DNA from: Nitratireductor sp.
GTDB taxonomy: Bacteria; Pseudomonadota; Alphaproteobacteria; Rhizobiales; Rhizobiaceae
DNA: 64,000 nucleotides
Reading direction: 5' to 3'
Assembly: GCF_017794765.1 (NCBI RefSeq)
Contig: NZ_CP051236.1
Span: 865,307-929,306, forward strand
The notes under the pieces are model-generated. The model made no database searches. It saw nothing but the letters and a program-made list of their open reading frames with translations, and was not told the DNA's origin. Positions within the stretch are counted from its first letter, which is position 1, and each line of letters begins with the position of its first letter. This document shows positions 17,901-25,234 of this stretch, in pieces. The position numbers and the translations under genes were made by a program.

Positions 17901-18182
17901 ATGGAATACGAAAACCACCCGTTCACACTGGAACTCGCCAGGTCCGGAGCGGTGATCGACGTGCCTGCAGGCCTCAAAGCGACCGAGGCGCTTGAGAAGG
18001 CTGGCTACGTCGTCGATGTCAAATGCTCGGACGGTCTGTGCGGCGTTTGCTCAACAGGCTATCTTGAAGGAGAAGTGGAACATCGGGACTTTGTGCTCAG
18101 CAGGGAGCAGCGAAAAAAGCGCATGATCTTGTGTTGCTCGCGCGCCGCTGCCGCCGAGGGGCGGATCGTTCTGGACCTTTAG
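14964..18182 (+). CDS. rdhA: Self-sufficient B12-dependent reductive dehalogenase fused to a flavin/[2Fe-2S] reductase
   Basis: 1072 aa, cytoplasmic (no Tat signal, no RdhB anchor gene). Residues about 1-340 are a vestigial copy of the B12-binding domain; 340-555 are the active copy. Ser469, Tyr473, Lys535 and Arg599 sit at exactly the spacing I recall for Ser422/Tyr426/Lys488/Arg552 of Nitratireductor pacificus NpRdhA. Two [4Fe-4S] motifs follow: C559-C562-C565-C569 and C595, C608-C611-C615. From about 770 a phthalate-dioxygenase-reductase-like part has RQFSL (flavin, R806), GGIGVTPL (nicotinamide, about 870) and a [2Fe-2S] site C1021, C1026, C1029, C1057 or C1058. The fusion matches the layout of BhbA, which dehalogenates 3,5-dibromo-4-hydroxybenzoate using NAD(P)H. 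The start at 14964 was chosen for GGAGGAG six nt upstream; an ATG at 14949 is the alternative. The product would be 4-hydroxybenzoate, the substrate of the nearby PobA. Confidence 0.95.
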   Translation: MRLFSHARRPVHLGPYPSERLGRTQDMPDLTRVRGNGTLRESFDNDPLHLGKTVSDYMCALDAVRDGDHNPLRAEIPDSPRERAQHMKAAGYFLDSALVGICKIDAAHRLAEPVEHPLLRTTSYSHSEEKLRLRFNPGAVIRQMGRALELADRPLDHHTDAVVFLVEYPRDPGVNEPGAGWITDLQEWRAALRSAETAAVVANYLRVLGYEARSHTATTTNFNLNRLAVSAGLAQVGRDGKISNPFIGTRFGLSVVTTTLEMEPDEPLKTQSLADRIRAKGAGWWVGYSSPKNARNQIDFARRNFKDSRYPVEKLKRVEKTTTYIDEERIPRVPKSSEFFLRAAFGDLGKAPMEASKDGYSVAKAPLAAALRLALNTYSLLQRGKEAPQRAGGYEDPRRNADLIKATMHFLGADICGISRAPDWVWYSHRQDGSEMEVQHPLAVSVMIDQGYETMDGASGDDWISSAQSMRTYMRAGLVCGVVAQHLRYLGFSATAHSAADSDVIQTPLVLLAGLGEVSRIGETILNPFLGPRLKTGILTTDFPMEVDQPIDFGLQKFCGSCNKCARECPSGAISSGPKVMFNGYEIWKADVEKCTRYRVTNLGGSMCGRCMKTCPWNLEGLVREAPFRWAAMNFPSVARLIARLDDAVGRGKINPVKKWWWDIASDGTGKVVKAVETNRRDLNRHIDLRYEDQTLAAYPAPLAPPPLPMPNPVDREAGIAAYRALLDPDEYQARVKRGETKNLTPGLTRLSGPSPVIVARVKRRWQGSADGKIDLFEIETRDGSPMPAFTAGAHIDVTVTPQFIRQFSLAGDPQKLDTYLVGVLREDEGRGGSKKIHQMLKPGVPVVISQPRNHFPVIAEARRHLLLAGGIGVTPLIAMGHELHRAGADFTLYYKARTRAQAAFIAELEEVPWFDRVRFHFSDENRLDIADVLGDYRSGDHLYTCGPSPFMDAIFETAKARGWQDDALHREYFSVPDGMEYENHPFTLELARSGAVIDVPAGLKATEALEKAGYVVDVKCSDGLCGVCSTGYLEGEVEHRDFVLSREQRKKRMILCCSRAAAAEGRIVLDL

Positions 18183-18187
18183 GCACG

Positions 18188-18221
18188 AGAACGGCCCGGC
18201 TCACGTCATGCGGGCCGTTCT
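18188..18221. terminator. Hairpin between convergent rdhA and oxidoreductase genes
   Basis: An 11-bp stem AGAACGGCCCG / CGGGCCGTTCT with a 12-nt loop, between the rdhA stop (18182) and the minus-strand stop at 18236. There is no long T run. It is positioned to serve both strands. Confidence 0.65.
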
Positions 18222-18235
18222 ACAACAGCCAGGTA

Positions 18236-19123
18236 TCAGCCGAGGCGCGCGAGGAGCTTTTGTGCAAGAAGCCGATAGTCGGCCTTTTCGGTCTCGCTCA
18301 GGTCGTCGATCTGCAAGGAACCGATGATCTTCTGCCATTCGGCAGTGGCCTGCGCCATGCGTCCCGACAGGCCGAGATCGGCGGCCGTCTTTGCGGCTTC
18401 CTCCATCTCGGCGGCGCGCCGCGTGCCATGCACCATGGCGCGCTCGAGCATGTAGGCCGAGCGCTCGGCCCAGCCGAAACCCGGAAAGGTTTTCTCAAGC
18501 GAAGAAAGAACCACCTCGTCGACGCCCTCGCGGGTCGCCGACAGAACGCATTCGAGCACCAGCGCCTCGATGCCCTTGACCATGATGCTGCGGATCATCT
18601 TGATCGCGGATGCCGTTCCGACCGGTCCCTCGGCCGGCGCCGGGCGCATGTCGAGAGTCTGAAGGGTGGCCAGCGCTTCCATGGCATGCGGGCCACTCAC
18701 CAGGAGCGGTGCGTGATGGCGCAGGGGCAGAACAGGCGACATCACCGCCACATCGACATAGCGTCCGCCGGCAGTCTCGATTGCCTTTGCCGCTTCCCGC
18801 TTGGAGGACGGGGCACAGGAATTCATGTCGCAATAAAGGGCGCCAGCGCCGATATGTGCGGCCACCTCGCGGGCCGCATTTTGCGCCTGGTCGGCGGTTA
18901 CTGTACTGAAAATGAGGCCGGCGCCTTGCAACGCTTCCTTGAGGGTTGGGCAGCCCACCACACCGGTGCGCCCGTAATCTGCGCGCTTGGCCGCCGCCAC
19001 GCTCCCGATCGGGTTGTCGGTCTTGATGTCGAACGCCTTGACCAATTGGCCTTGGCGCGCACCCCATCCGCCGACGAAGGCGCTTGCCGCTTCGCCGAAA
19101 CCGACAAAGGCTATGGTCTGCAT
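18236..19123 (-). CDS. NAD(P)-binding 6-phosphogluconate-dehydrogenase-like protein (DUF1932 type)
   Basis: 295 aa. An N-terminal Rossmann fold (MQTIAFVGFGEAASAF) is followed by a beta-hydroxyacid-dehydrogenase-like middle (CDMNSCAPSSK, VDVAVMSPV) and a helical C-terminal domain resembling DUF1932. The start at 19123 (MQTIAF) gives the dinucleotide motif at the N terminus; the frame upstream is unrelated. It is the last gene of the pobA-ligABC strand, 19 bp after ligC. No step of the textbook 4,5-cleavage pathway needs it; it may handle a substituted or side-product intermediate. Function unassigned. Confidence 0.82.
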   Translation of the reverse strand: MQTIAFVGFGEAASAFVGGWGARQGQLVKAFDIKTDNPIGSVAAAKRADYGRTGVVGCPTLKEALQGAGLIFSTVTADQAQNAAREVAAHIGAGALYCDMNSCAPSSKREAAKAIETAGGRYVDVAVMSPVLPLRHHAPLLVSGPHAMEALATLQTLDMRPAPAEGPVGTASAIKMIRSIMVKGIEALVLECVLSATREGVDEVVLSSLEKTFPGFGWAERSAYMLERAMVHGTRRAAEMEEAAKTAADLGLSGRMAQATAEWQKIIGSLQIDDLSETEKADYRLLAQKLLARLG

Positions 19124-19142
19124 GGTGTGTCCGTTTCCTGTT

Positions 19143-20078
19143 TCAGGGCTGGATAAGGGCATCAATACGATCGATGGCGCGCATGGCTGGCAGCACGTCG
19201 CCGATGGCCGATCGGACCGGTCCAACTCCGTTAATGGCGTCGATGAAGGCCTGATCCTGATCGAGAAAAGCCGCGCCGGACAACGGTATCGGCTGGCGCT
19301 CGTGATCCTCCAGCACATCGCGGAAGACATGGAATGTGCCGCTGTCGCCGATATAGCGATAGAATCCGCCGAACGGGCCGCGGTTGTTGAATGAGAGGGC
19401 GAGGGAGAGCAGCGGACCGCCGTGCGCCTTTAGCGCGACGCTCATGTCCATGGGAATGCCGAGTTCCGGATGCAACGGCCCCGCCTGGCCAAAGGCGCGG
19501 GGATCGGGATCGCCGGTCAGCCAGATAAACAGGTCGATCGTGTGGCAGGCATGATGCCACAGAAGATTGTCGACCCAACTGCGCGGTTCGCCATGCATGT
19601 TCAGATTGGTGCGCCGGAAGAAGAATGTCTCCGCCACAAGGTGCTGAAGTGTGAAAGAGCCATCGTCGATCCGCGCCTTCAGATGGCGGTGAGCCGGCGA
19701 GAATCGGCGGGTATGGGCTGCCATCGCCACCTGGTGGGGCCGGGAACCGGCGAGCGCGGCAAGCGCCTCGCAGGAGGCAAGATCAAGACCGATGGGGATC
19801 TCCGCGAGGACGTGCTTGCCGGCGTCAAGCGCCCTGGTCGCATGCTCCGGGTGGAGGGCGGACGGGCTGGCGACCATCACCGCATCGATGTCGTCGCGTT
19901 GCAGCACGGCGTCGAGATGGGGCGAGGTCGCAGCGATGTTCCATTTGTTGGCGAAGGCAGCCCCCGCCGTCGCCTCGCCATGGACCAGCGCCACGACCTC
20001 CACTCCGGCGATGCGCGACAGTGACTGCATATGCGTGTCAGCAATCGCGCCCTCGCCAATGACAGCGATCCGCACCAT
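19143..20078 (-). CDS. ligC: 4-carboxy-2-hydroxymuconate-6-semialdehyde dehydrogenase (LigC-like)
   Basis: 311 aa of the Gfo/Idh/MocA family. Rossmann motif VIGEGAIADTH, AEIP NAD-binding loop (AGKHVLAEIPIG) and the C-terminal substrate domain with WHHACHTID. LigC oxidises the hemiacetal form of the protocatechuate 4,5-cleavage product to 2-pyrone-4,6-dicarboxylate with NAD(P). Its place directly after ligB on the same strand supports this over other members of this large family. Confidence 0.9.
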   Translation of the reverse strand: MVRIAVIGEGAIADTHMQSLSRIAGVEVVALVHGEATAGAAFANKWNIAATSPHLDAVLQRDDIDAVMVASPSALHPEHATRALDAGKHVLAEIPIGLDLASCEALAALAGSRPHQVAMAAHTRRFSPAHRHLKARIDDGSFTLQHLVAETFFFRRTNLNMHGEPRSWVDNLLWHHACHTIDLFIWLTGDPDPRAFGQAGPLHPELGIPMDMSVALKAHGGPLLSLALSFNNRGPFGGFYRYIGDSGTFHVFRDVLEDHERQPIPLSGAAFLDQDQAFIDAINGVGPVRSAIGDVLPAMRAIDRIDALIQP

Positions 20079-20100
20079 GTTTCGCCTGTTTGCCCGTACT

Positions 20101-20952
20101 CTACTTGTTGCGGTAACAGGCGAGGCCTGCCGCGGTCAGCGAAGCTGATACATGGTAGTGCTGATACACCTCCTCCACTTCCAGGTTCATGGCGCCGCGC
20201 GCTACAAGCCACATGATGAGCTCGGCGCCCTCATGGCCTGCTTCCTTCATGAAAACGCCGTTCGGGATCCTCGTCAGGGCCATCGGGTCGGAGACCATCT
20301 TGTCAAGGAACATGCGGTCGAAATTAGGCTGCATGAAGCCGGAACGCTCGCCCTGAAGCTGGTGCGACATGCCGCCCGTCCCCATGATCAGCACCCGCGT
20401 ATCCTTGGGATAGGCATCGACTGCCTTGCGAATTGCCTGGCCCAGCTTGTAGCAGCGCGCCGCGAGCGGCAGCGGGAACTGGATGGTGTTGACGGTGATG
20501 GGGATGACGCGGGTCGGCCATTCCTCCACCTCGCCGGCGGGACCGCCGAAGAACACGCTCATGGGAACAGTGAAGCCGTGATCCACCGTCATTTCCTGGA
20601 ACATGGTCATATCGAATTCCTGGGCAACCAGGTGTTCGATCAGATGCCAGCTCAGATCCGGGTCGCCCTGGAATGGCGGGATCGGGCGGGGGCCCCAGCC
20701 TTCGTCGCCCGACAGATATTGTTCGGCGGCGCCGATGCCGAAGGTTGGTACGCGGTCGAGGAATACTTCCAGTCCATGGTCGTTGTAGACGACGATGGTA
20801 ACGTCAGGCTTTAGCTCCTTGACGAACTCCTTGGCTGGGAGATAGCCGTCGAACAGCGGCTTCCAGTAAGGGTCCTGCGTGATTCCGGTATCCATGGCGA
20901 TGCCGATGGAGGGAACGTGGCTTGTCGTAACGGCGGCAATGATTTCAGCCAT
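20101..20952 (-). CDS. ligB: Protocatechuate 4,5-dioxygenase beta subunit
   Basis: 283 aa class III extradiol dioxygenase (LigB fold). Iron ligand candidates are His12 (TTSHVP), His59 (YNDHG) and Glu in MKEAGHEGAE; the general-base His lies in GTGGMSHQ. This is the catalytic subunit that opens protocatechuate between C4 and C5 with O2. It starts after TAGGAGG, 9 bp after the alpha-subunit stop, so the two are co-translated. Confidence 0.96.
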   Translation of the reverse strand: MAEIIAAVTTSHVPSIGIAMDTGITQDPYWKPLFDGYLPAKEFVKELKPDVTIVVYNDHGLEVFLDRVPTFGIGAAEQYLSGDEGWGPRPIPPFQGDPDLSWHLIEHLVAQEFDMTMFQEMTVDHGFTVPMSVFFGGPAGEVEEWPTRVIPITVNTIQFPLPLAARCYKLGQAIRKAVDAYPKDTRVLIMGTGGMSHQLQGERSGFMQPNFDRMFLDKMVSDPMALTRIPNGVFMKEAGHEGAELIMWLVARGAMNLEVEEVYQHYHVSASLTAAGLACYRNK

Positions 20953-20961
20953 GGAAACCTC

Positions 20962-21372
20962 CTATTGATCCCGGTGGGCGTTGAGCTTGGCGCGGAATTC
21001 CTCAAGCGTCATGCTGTTCTGCTGCGCTCCCACATGCTGCATCGAAACATGGTCGATCGCCGCGAGCTTGAACACGTAGTAGATGTTGCCGCCGGAGCGG
21101 ATCATGCCGATCCAGTCGCGTTCGAGAACCAGCCGTTTCGATTCCTCACTAAGGCCAAACCGGTCGCAATATGCGGCCTCGTCGGCTGCGAATGCCTCGC
21201 GATTTTCCTGTTTCGTCAGCGACATGCACATCTTGTTGAGCGGGTAGTTCTTCTGGCTGCGAGCGCCGTCGAACAGATACGTGCCTTCCAGCGAGCGGGC
21301 CAGCCGCTTGTCTTCCTCAATGCGTTCGGTGATCGATGGCGTGCTGCCGCTCTCTTCATTGGACGATGACAT
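20962..21372 (-). CDS. ligA: Protocatechuate 4,5-dioxygenase alpha subunit
   Basis: 136 aa from the ATG at 21372 (MSSSNEESG), which follows AAGGAGG; a longer frame to 21462 lacks an RBS. The LigA family pattern is visible in SLEGTYLFDG, the LNKMCMSL segment and RDWIGMIRSGGNIYYVFKLA. It caps the active site of LigB in the alpha2beta2 enzyme. The 191-bp gap to pobA upstream may hold a secondary promoter. Confidence 0.95.
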   Translation of the reverse strand: MSSSNEESGSTPSITERIEEDKRLARSLEGTYLFDGARSQKNYPLNKMCMSLTKQENREAFAADEAAYCDRFGLSEESKRLVLERDWIGMIRSGGNIYYVFKLAAIDHVSMQHVGAQQNSMTLEEFRAKLNAHRDQ

Positions 21373-21563
21373 GAATGCCTCCTTGTTCGCACAGAAGCGG
21401 AACCTGTCGCTCCACACTGGCATCGGGGGAGCTGCAACTGAAATTGGAATTGCGCGCCCCATTATTCATTTCCTGCACAAGCCGTGATGCATCTCCCCGG
21501 AAAGCTTTTTGTTTTCCGCTAACAAGGCATTCATCGGCATTGATTTGTGTAGTGACTGCGAGT

Positions 21564-22742
21564 TCAATCCTCGAACGGAAGGCCGATATATTGCTCGGCA
21601 AGTGCTGCCTGCGCGCGCTCGGACACGCACAGATGATCGTAGTCGTTGATACGCACCTTCTTCTCGAACGGCGTTTCCTGCGGGAAGACGTGCAACAGTT
21701 TGGTCAGCCACCAGGAAAGCCGTTCAGCCGACCAGACGCGGCGCAGTGCCATCGCCGAAAAGCCGTCTAGATAGGCGTCGTCGCCTTTTGCGTAGTGGGT
21801 CTCGAAGGCTCGGGCCAGATAGTAAACATCCGAGACGGCCAGGTTGAGCCCCTTGGCGCCGGTCGGCGGCACGATGTGCGCGGCATCGCCGGCGAGGAAC
21901 ATGCGGCCGTAGCGCATCGGTTCGGCGACGAAGCTGCGCAGCGGAGCGATGGACTTCTCGATGGACGGGCCGGTGACGATCTGGTTGGACAGCTCGTCGG
22001 GAAAACGGATCTTCAGCTCTTCCCAGAAACGGTCATCGGGCCAGTCGTTCAGATCGGTGTCGAGGTCGCACTGGATATAGTAGCGGCTGAGCATGGGATT
22101 GCGCTGCGAAGCGAGCGCGAAACCGTTGTCATGCTGGGCGTAGATGATGTCGGGCAGGGGCGGGGTCTCCGACATGATACCGAGCCAGCCGAACGGATAG
22201 ACCTGCTCGTAGGTTTTCAGAATATCGGCAGGGATCGACTGGCGACCGATACCGTGAAAACCGTCGCAGGCGGCGATGAAGTCACAGTTGATGCGTTCCT
22301 GCTTGCCGTCCTTGATGTAGGTCACATAGGGCTTGTCGCCCGTTAGGTCATGCAGCTTTACATCGGCGGCCTCGTCGATGATCTCCGCGCCCGCTTTCTC
22401 CCGTGCTGTGTATAGGTCCTCGGTGATCGCCGTCTGGCCATAGGCCATCATTGGCTTGCCCGTATATTTGACGGTATCGATGAAGAACGGATTGCGCCCT
22501 TCCCATACGATGTGGGTACCATCATGGAGATGTCCCTCGCGGTCCATGCGCTCCCCGAGACCCACGTCGCGCAGCAGCTTGATGGTTCCATATTCCAGCA
22601 CGCCGGCGCGTATGCGCTTGAGCACATAGTCCTTGCTCTGCCGCTCCAGAACGATGCTGTCGATCCCCTTCAGATCGAGAATATGGGAAAGCAGCAGCCC
22701 GGCAGGGCCTCCACCGATAATGGCGATGCGCGTTTTCTTCAT
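21564..22742 (-). CDS. pobA: 4-hydroxybenzoate 3-monooxygenase
   Basis: 392 aa flavoprotein (the characterised enzymes are about 394 aa). GGGPAG FAD motif at residues 9-14, the CDGFHG segment and the C-terminal FAD motif GDAAHIVPPTGAKGLN. It converts 4-hydroxybenzoate to protocatechuate using NADPH and O2. The start at 22742 (MKKTRIAIIGG) was chosen because the frame upstream runs into the regulatory region. It is divergent from the IclR regulator and first gene of the pobA-ligA-ligB-ligC strand. It links the dehalogenase product to ring cleavage. Confidence 0.96.
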   Translation of the reverse strand: MKKTRIAIIGGGPAGLLLSHILDLKGIDSIVLERQSKDYVLKRIRAGVLEYGTIKLLRDVGLGERMDREGHLHDGTHIVWEGRNPFFIDTVKYTGKPMMAYGQTAITEDLYTAREKAGAEIIDEAADVKLHDLTGDKPYVTYIKDGKQERINCDFIAACDGFHGIGRQSIPADILKTYEQVYPFGWLGIMSETPPLPDIIYAQHDNGFALASQRNPMLSRYYIQCDLDTDLNDWPDDRFWEELKIRFPDELSNQIVTGPSIEKSIAPLRSFVAEPMRYGRMFLAGDAAHIVPPTGAKGLNLAVSDVYYLARAFETHYAKGDDAYLDGFSAMALRRVWSAERLSWWLTKLLHVFPQETPFEKKVRINDYDHLCVSERAQAALAEQYIGLPFED

Positions 22743-22872
22743 GGTTCGAAATACCAGTGTGGTGACTCTTGATGGCATTTGCCGCACCGGGGAGCCAGGC
22801 GCGACGGTCTGACCGGACAAACCGAGGCCGGAGGCATCAGTAAAGGCTAAGGTGACGGCGTTGTCAAGAAAA

Positions 22873-22886
22873 TGAACTATGGTCTG
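22873..22886. promoter_or_regulatory. Operator copy 4: TGAACTATGGTCTG, between pobA and iclR
   Basis: 13 of 14 identical to 13137-13150. It lies 130 nt upstream of pobA and 134 nt upstream of the IclR gene, within the only regulatory gap shared by them. Confidence 0.6.
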
Positions 22887-23020
22887 TCTGGTGGACCGAA
22901 AGCCATCCAGTCTGGTCGGTTGCAAGCAAGGCAGATCGGACGCTGGCGATTTGACAGAATCGGATTTTTGGAAAAATCTCCCCTTTTTTCTCGCCACGAT
23001 CCGGCGGGCATGGAGCTGGT

Positions 23021-23815
23021 ATGATCGATACTGATGAAAAGTCTGCGTCGACAGGCGTACGGTCTTTGTTGCGCGGGCTTGAGATTCTCATTGCTGTGAA
23101 TGAAAATCCGCCTGCTACGATTACCCGGCTCGTGACACTCACCGGGCTGCCAAAAGCAACGGTGATCCGTCTCCTGGCTACGCTTAGATCTGCCGGGTAT
23201 GTGCGCCAGAACAGCGATACCGGGGCTTATGAGCCTCTGCCGCAGGTGCGACGTCTGGCCAGCGCCATGATGGTCGAAAATCCATTTCTCACCGAGGCGC
23301 GGCAGCGGTTGAACGTTTTCGGTCTGCAGGTTGGCTGGCCATCCGATCTGCTGATGGCCGAGCCCGATGCGATGGTGACTGCAGCCTCCAACCGCGATAC
23401 CTCTCCCATCCATCTGCGCCGCTTCGAGCAACGCCGCTTTCCGATTTTGGATTCGGCTGCCGGTCTGGCGTATCTGGCTGCGCTACCGCAAGGGGAACGG
23501 CTTGAGATTGTCAAACGGCAGTGCGCTGCACTTGATGATGGCGGCAACGTTCAACAGCGCGTGGATGTGACATTGCAGGCGATTACCGAAGTCGGCAATC
23601 AGGGCTTTTCGATGCACGATTACAATGCGCCGATGGCGGGCACGCGGGCGGTGGGTGTTGCGGTGGTGTCGCAGGGCCGGCCCGTCGGTGCACTGGTTCT
23701 GATCATTCTCAAGGGAGCGGTCACGGACGGACAGCTGCACGAGCAGTATCTGCCGGCGCTGCAAGAGTGTGCTGCGGGTCTTGGTGCCGCCTATCATCTG
23801 CACAAGGGTGTTTAG
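23021..23815 (+). CDS. IclR-family transcriptional regulator (PobR-like context)
   Basis: 264 aa. Winged HTH at about 15-75 (RGLEILIAVNENPPATITRLV, GLPKATVIRLLATLRSAGYV) and an IclR effector domain at 85-255. IclR members such as PobR and PcaU control 4-hydroxybenzoate and protocatechuate genes. It is divergent from pobA, with the palindromic site at 22873 between them. It is the best candidate to bind all four TGRACYAYGGTCYR sites. GGAGC precedes the ATG. Confidence 0.92.
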   Translation: MIDTDEKSASTGVRSLLRGLEILIAVNENPPATITRLVTLTGLPKATVIRLLATLRSAGYVRQNSDTGAYEPLPQVRRLASAMMVENPFLTEARQRLNVFGLQVGWPSDLLMAEPDAMVTAASNRDTSPIHLRRFEQRRFPILDSAAGLAYLAALPQGERLEIVKRQCAALDDGGNVQQRVDVTLQAITEVGNQGFSMHDYNAPMAGTRAVGVAVVSQGRPVGALVLIILKGAVTDGQLHEQYLPALQECAAGLGAAYHLHKGV

Positions 23816-23848
23816 AGAGCGCTTTCAGATGTCTGACCGCAAGACGCG

Positions 23849-25087
23849 TCAGACCTCTGCCACGATCGTTCTCAGGTGCTCGAGCAGTCTTTGCTGCGGT
23901 ACTGAAGGCATCCACCCTTCGCGCATTGTGATGCCGATCGAACGCTCGCTGCCTTCGAGCGGGTACGGGACCTCGGATAACAGCCCCAGCTTGATCTCAT
24001 AGTCCACCTGACGGGCGGAGATAATGGTCAGCCGGTCGCTGTTCATCAGCAAACCGCGCAAGACCGTAAGGGACCCGGTCTCTATTGGGTGGGCGTCCTC
24101 ATTCGGCCGGTTCAGCGCGGCGTAAAAACTGTCGAAATAGTCTCTGGCAGGCGCTCCGGCGCGCGGCGCGATCCATGGAAACGCGGCCAGGCTCCGGCGC
24201 GTTATCGATTGTCCGGACAACAATGGATGACCGCTTCGCCCAACGATGATCAACGGGTCCACAAAGAGCTCTTCCTGCACAAGCTCTGGCGGCAACTGAG
24301 CACGCCGAAGCGCTCCGATGATGATTTCGATATCGCCGTGTCGCAGCGCTTTCGACAGATCCGCATAGGGGGCGTCGACCACGGTGATATCAAGCATCGG
24401 GTACTCGTCGGTAAGCCGCATGAGCGCGCTAGGCAGGAGGCTGGTCTTTGCCAATGGAAGGCAGCCGATGGCAAAGCGTCCGGCGAAGCTGCCCTTCCAG
24501 CCCTGGATGTCGGCTCGGGCTTGCGCGAACTCTCCGAGCGCCAGCTTTGAGAGCCGTGAAAATTCCACTGCCTGGCGGGTGGGCTTTATGCCTGCGCTGG
24601 TGCGTTCGAACAGGGCGCAGTCCAGTTGCGCCTCGAGTTCGCGGCAGGACCGATGAACGGTCGATTGTTGCACGGCGAGTTGCTGTGCCCCCAGGCGGAA
24701 ACTCTCGTGCTCGACAACCGCGATCAGGGCTCGCAACTGGCTGAGCGTGAAGCGTCGGTGCAGGTGTGGCGGCGGTCTGTTGGCGAAGCGCGCCGCATAC
24801 TCGCCGGCGCGCCGTAGATAATGCGTGCCGCGGCCGATGCGCTTCAGATAGACCTCTCCCGGTTCCGTCGTCAGCATGCCCCGCCGCCGGTTGAACAGCT
24901 TTACGCCGAGTTGCGCCTCGACCTTGGCGATCCCCTGTGTCAGTGCCGGTTGCGACAGGTTCAGGTGGTCGCAGGCGCGCGTGATGCTGTGGGTCGCAGC
25001 GATCGCTTCCAGTGCCTGAAGGTGCTTCAGATTTGGGATGTCGGCGTATGGGTCCAATGCAGGCCTCCGGATGATGGGTCGGTGCAT
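23849..25087 (-). CDS. LysR-type regulator with two tandem HTH domains
   Basis: 412 aa, about 100 longer than the typical 300-aa LysR protein because it has two consecutive winged-HTH domains. HTH1 at about 20-85 is LKHLQALEAIAATHSITRAC with LSQPALTQGIAKVEAQLGVK. HTH2 at about 110-175 is LSQLRALIAVVEHESFRLGA with VQQSTVHRSCRELEAQLDCA. A standard LysR effector domain follows. The start at 25087 follows GGGAAG; an ATG at 25096 is possible. It is divergent from the galB-ligK-ligU-ligI operon, which it likely activates in response to a pathway intermediate. Confidence 0.9.
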   Translation of the reverse strand: MHRPIIRRPALDPYADIPNLKHLQALEAIAATHSITRACDHLNLSQPALTQGIAKVEAQLGVKLFNRRRGMLTTEPGEVYLKRIGRGTHYLRRAGEYAARFANRPPPHLHRRFTLSQLRALIAVVEHESFRLGAQQLAVQQSTVHRSCRELEAQLDCALFERTSAGIKPTRQAVEFSRLSKLALGEFAQARADIQGWKGSFAGRFAIGCLPLAKTSLLPSALMRLTDEYPMLDITVVDAPYADLSKALRHGDIEIIIGALRRAQLPPELVQEELFVDPLIIVGRSGHPLLSGQSITRRSLAAFPWIAPRAGAPARDYFDSFYAALNRPNEDAHPIETGSLTVLRGLLMNSDRLTIISARQVDYEIKLGLLSEVPYPLEGSERSIGITMREGWMPSVPQQRLLEHLRTIVAEV

Positions 25088-25234
25088 AACGCGCATCTTC
25101 CCATAGCGCGAAATAGAAATTGCGCAAAATGAATAGTTCATCGAGCCCGGGGCAACATTCAAATTGGCGGATGCGCCGCGAATGGCGCTAGCTTTGCGAG
25201 CTGAAAGACACAACAGCAAGGTAGTGATCGCCCA

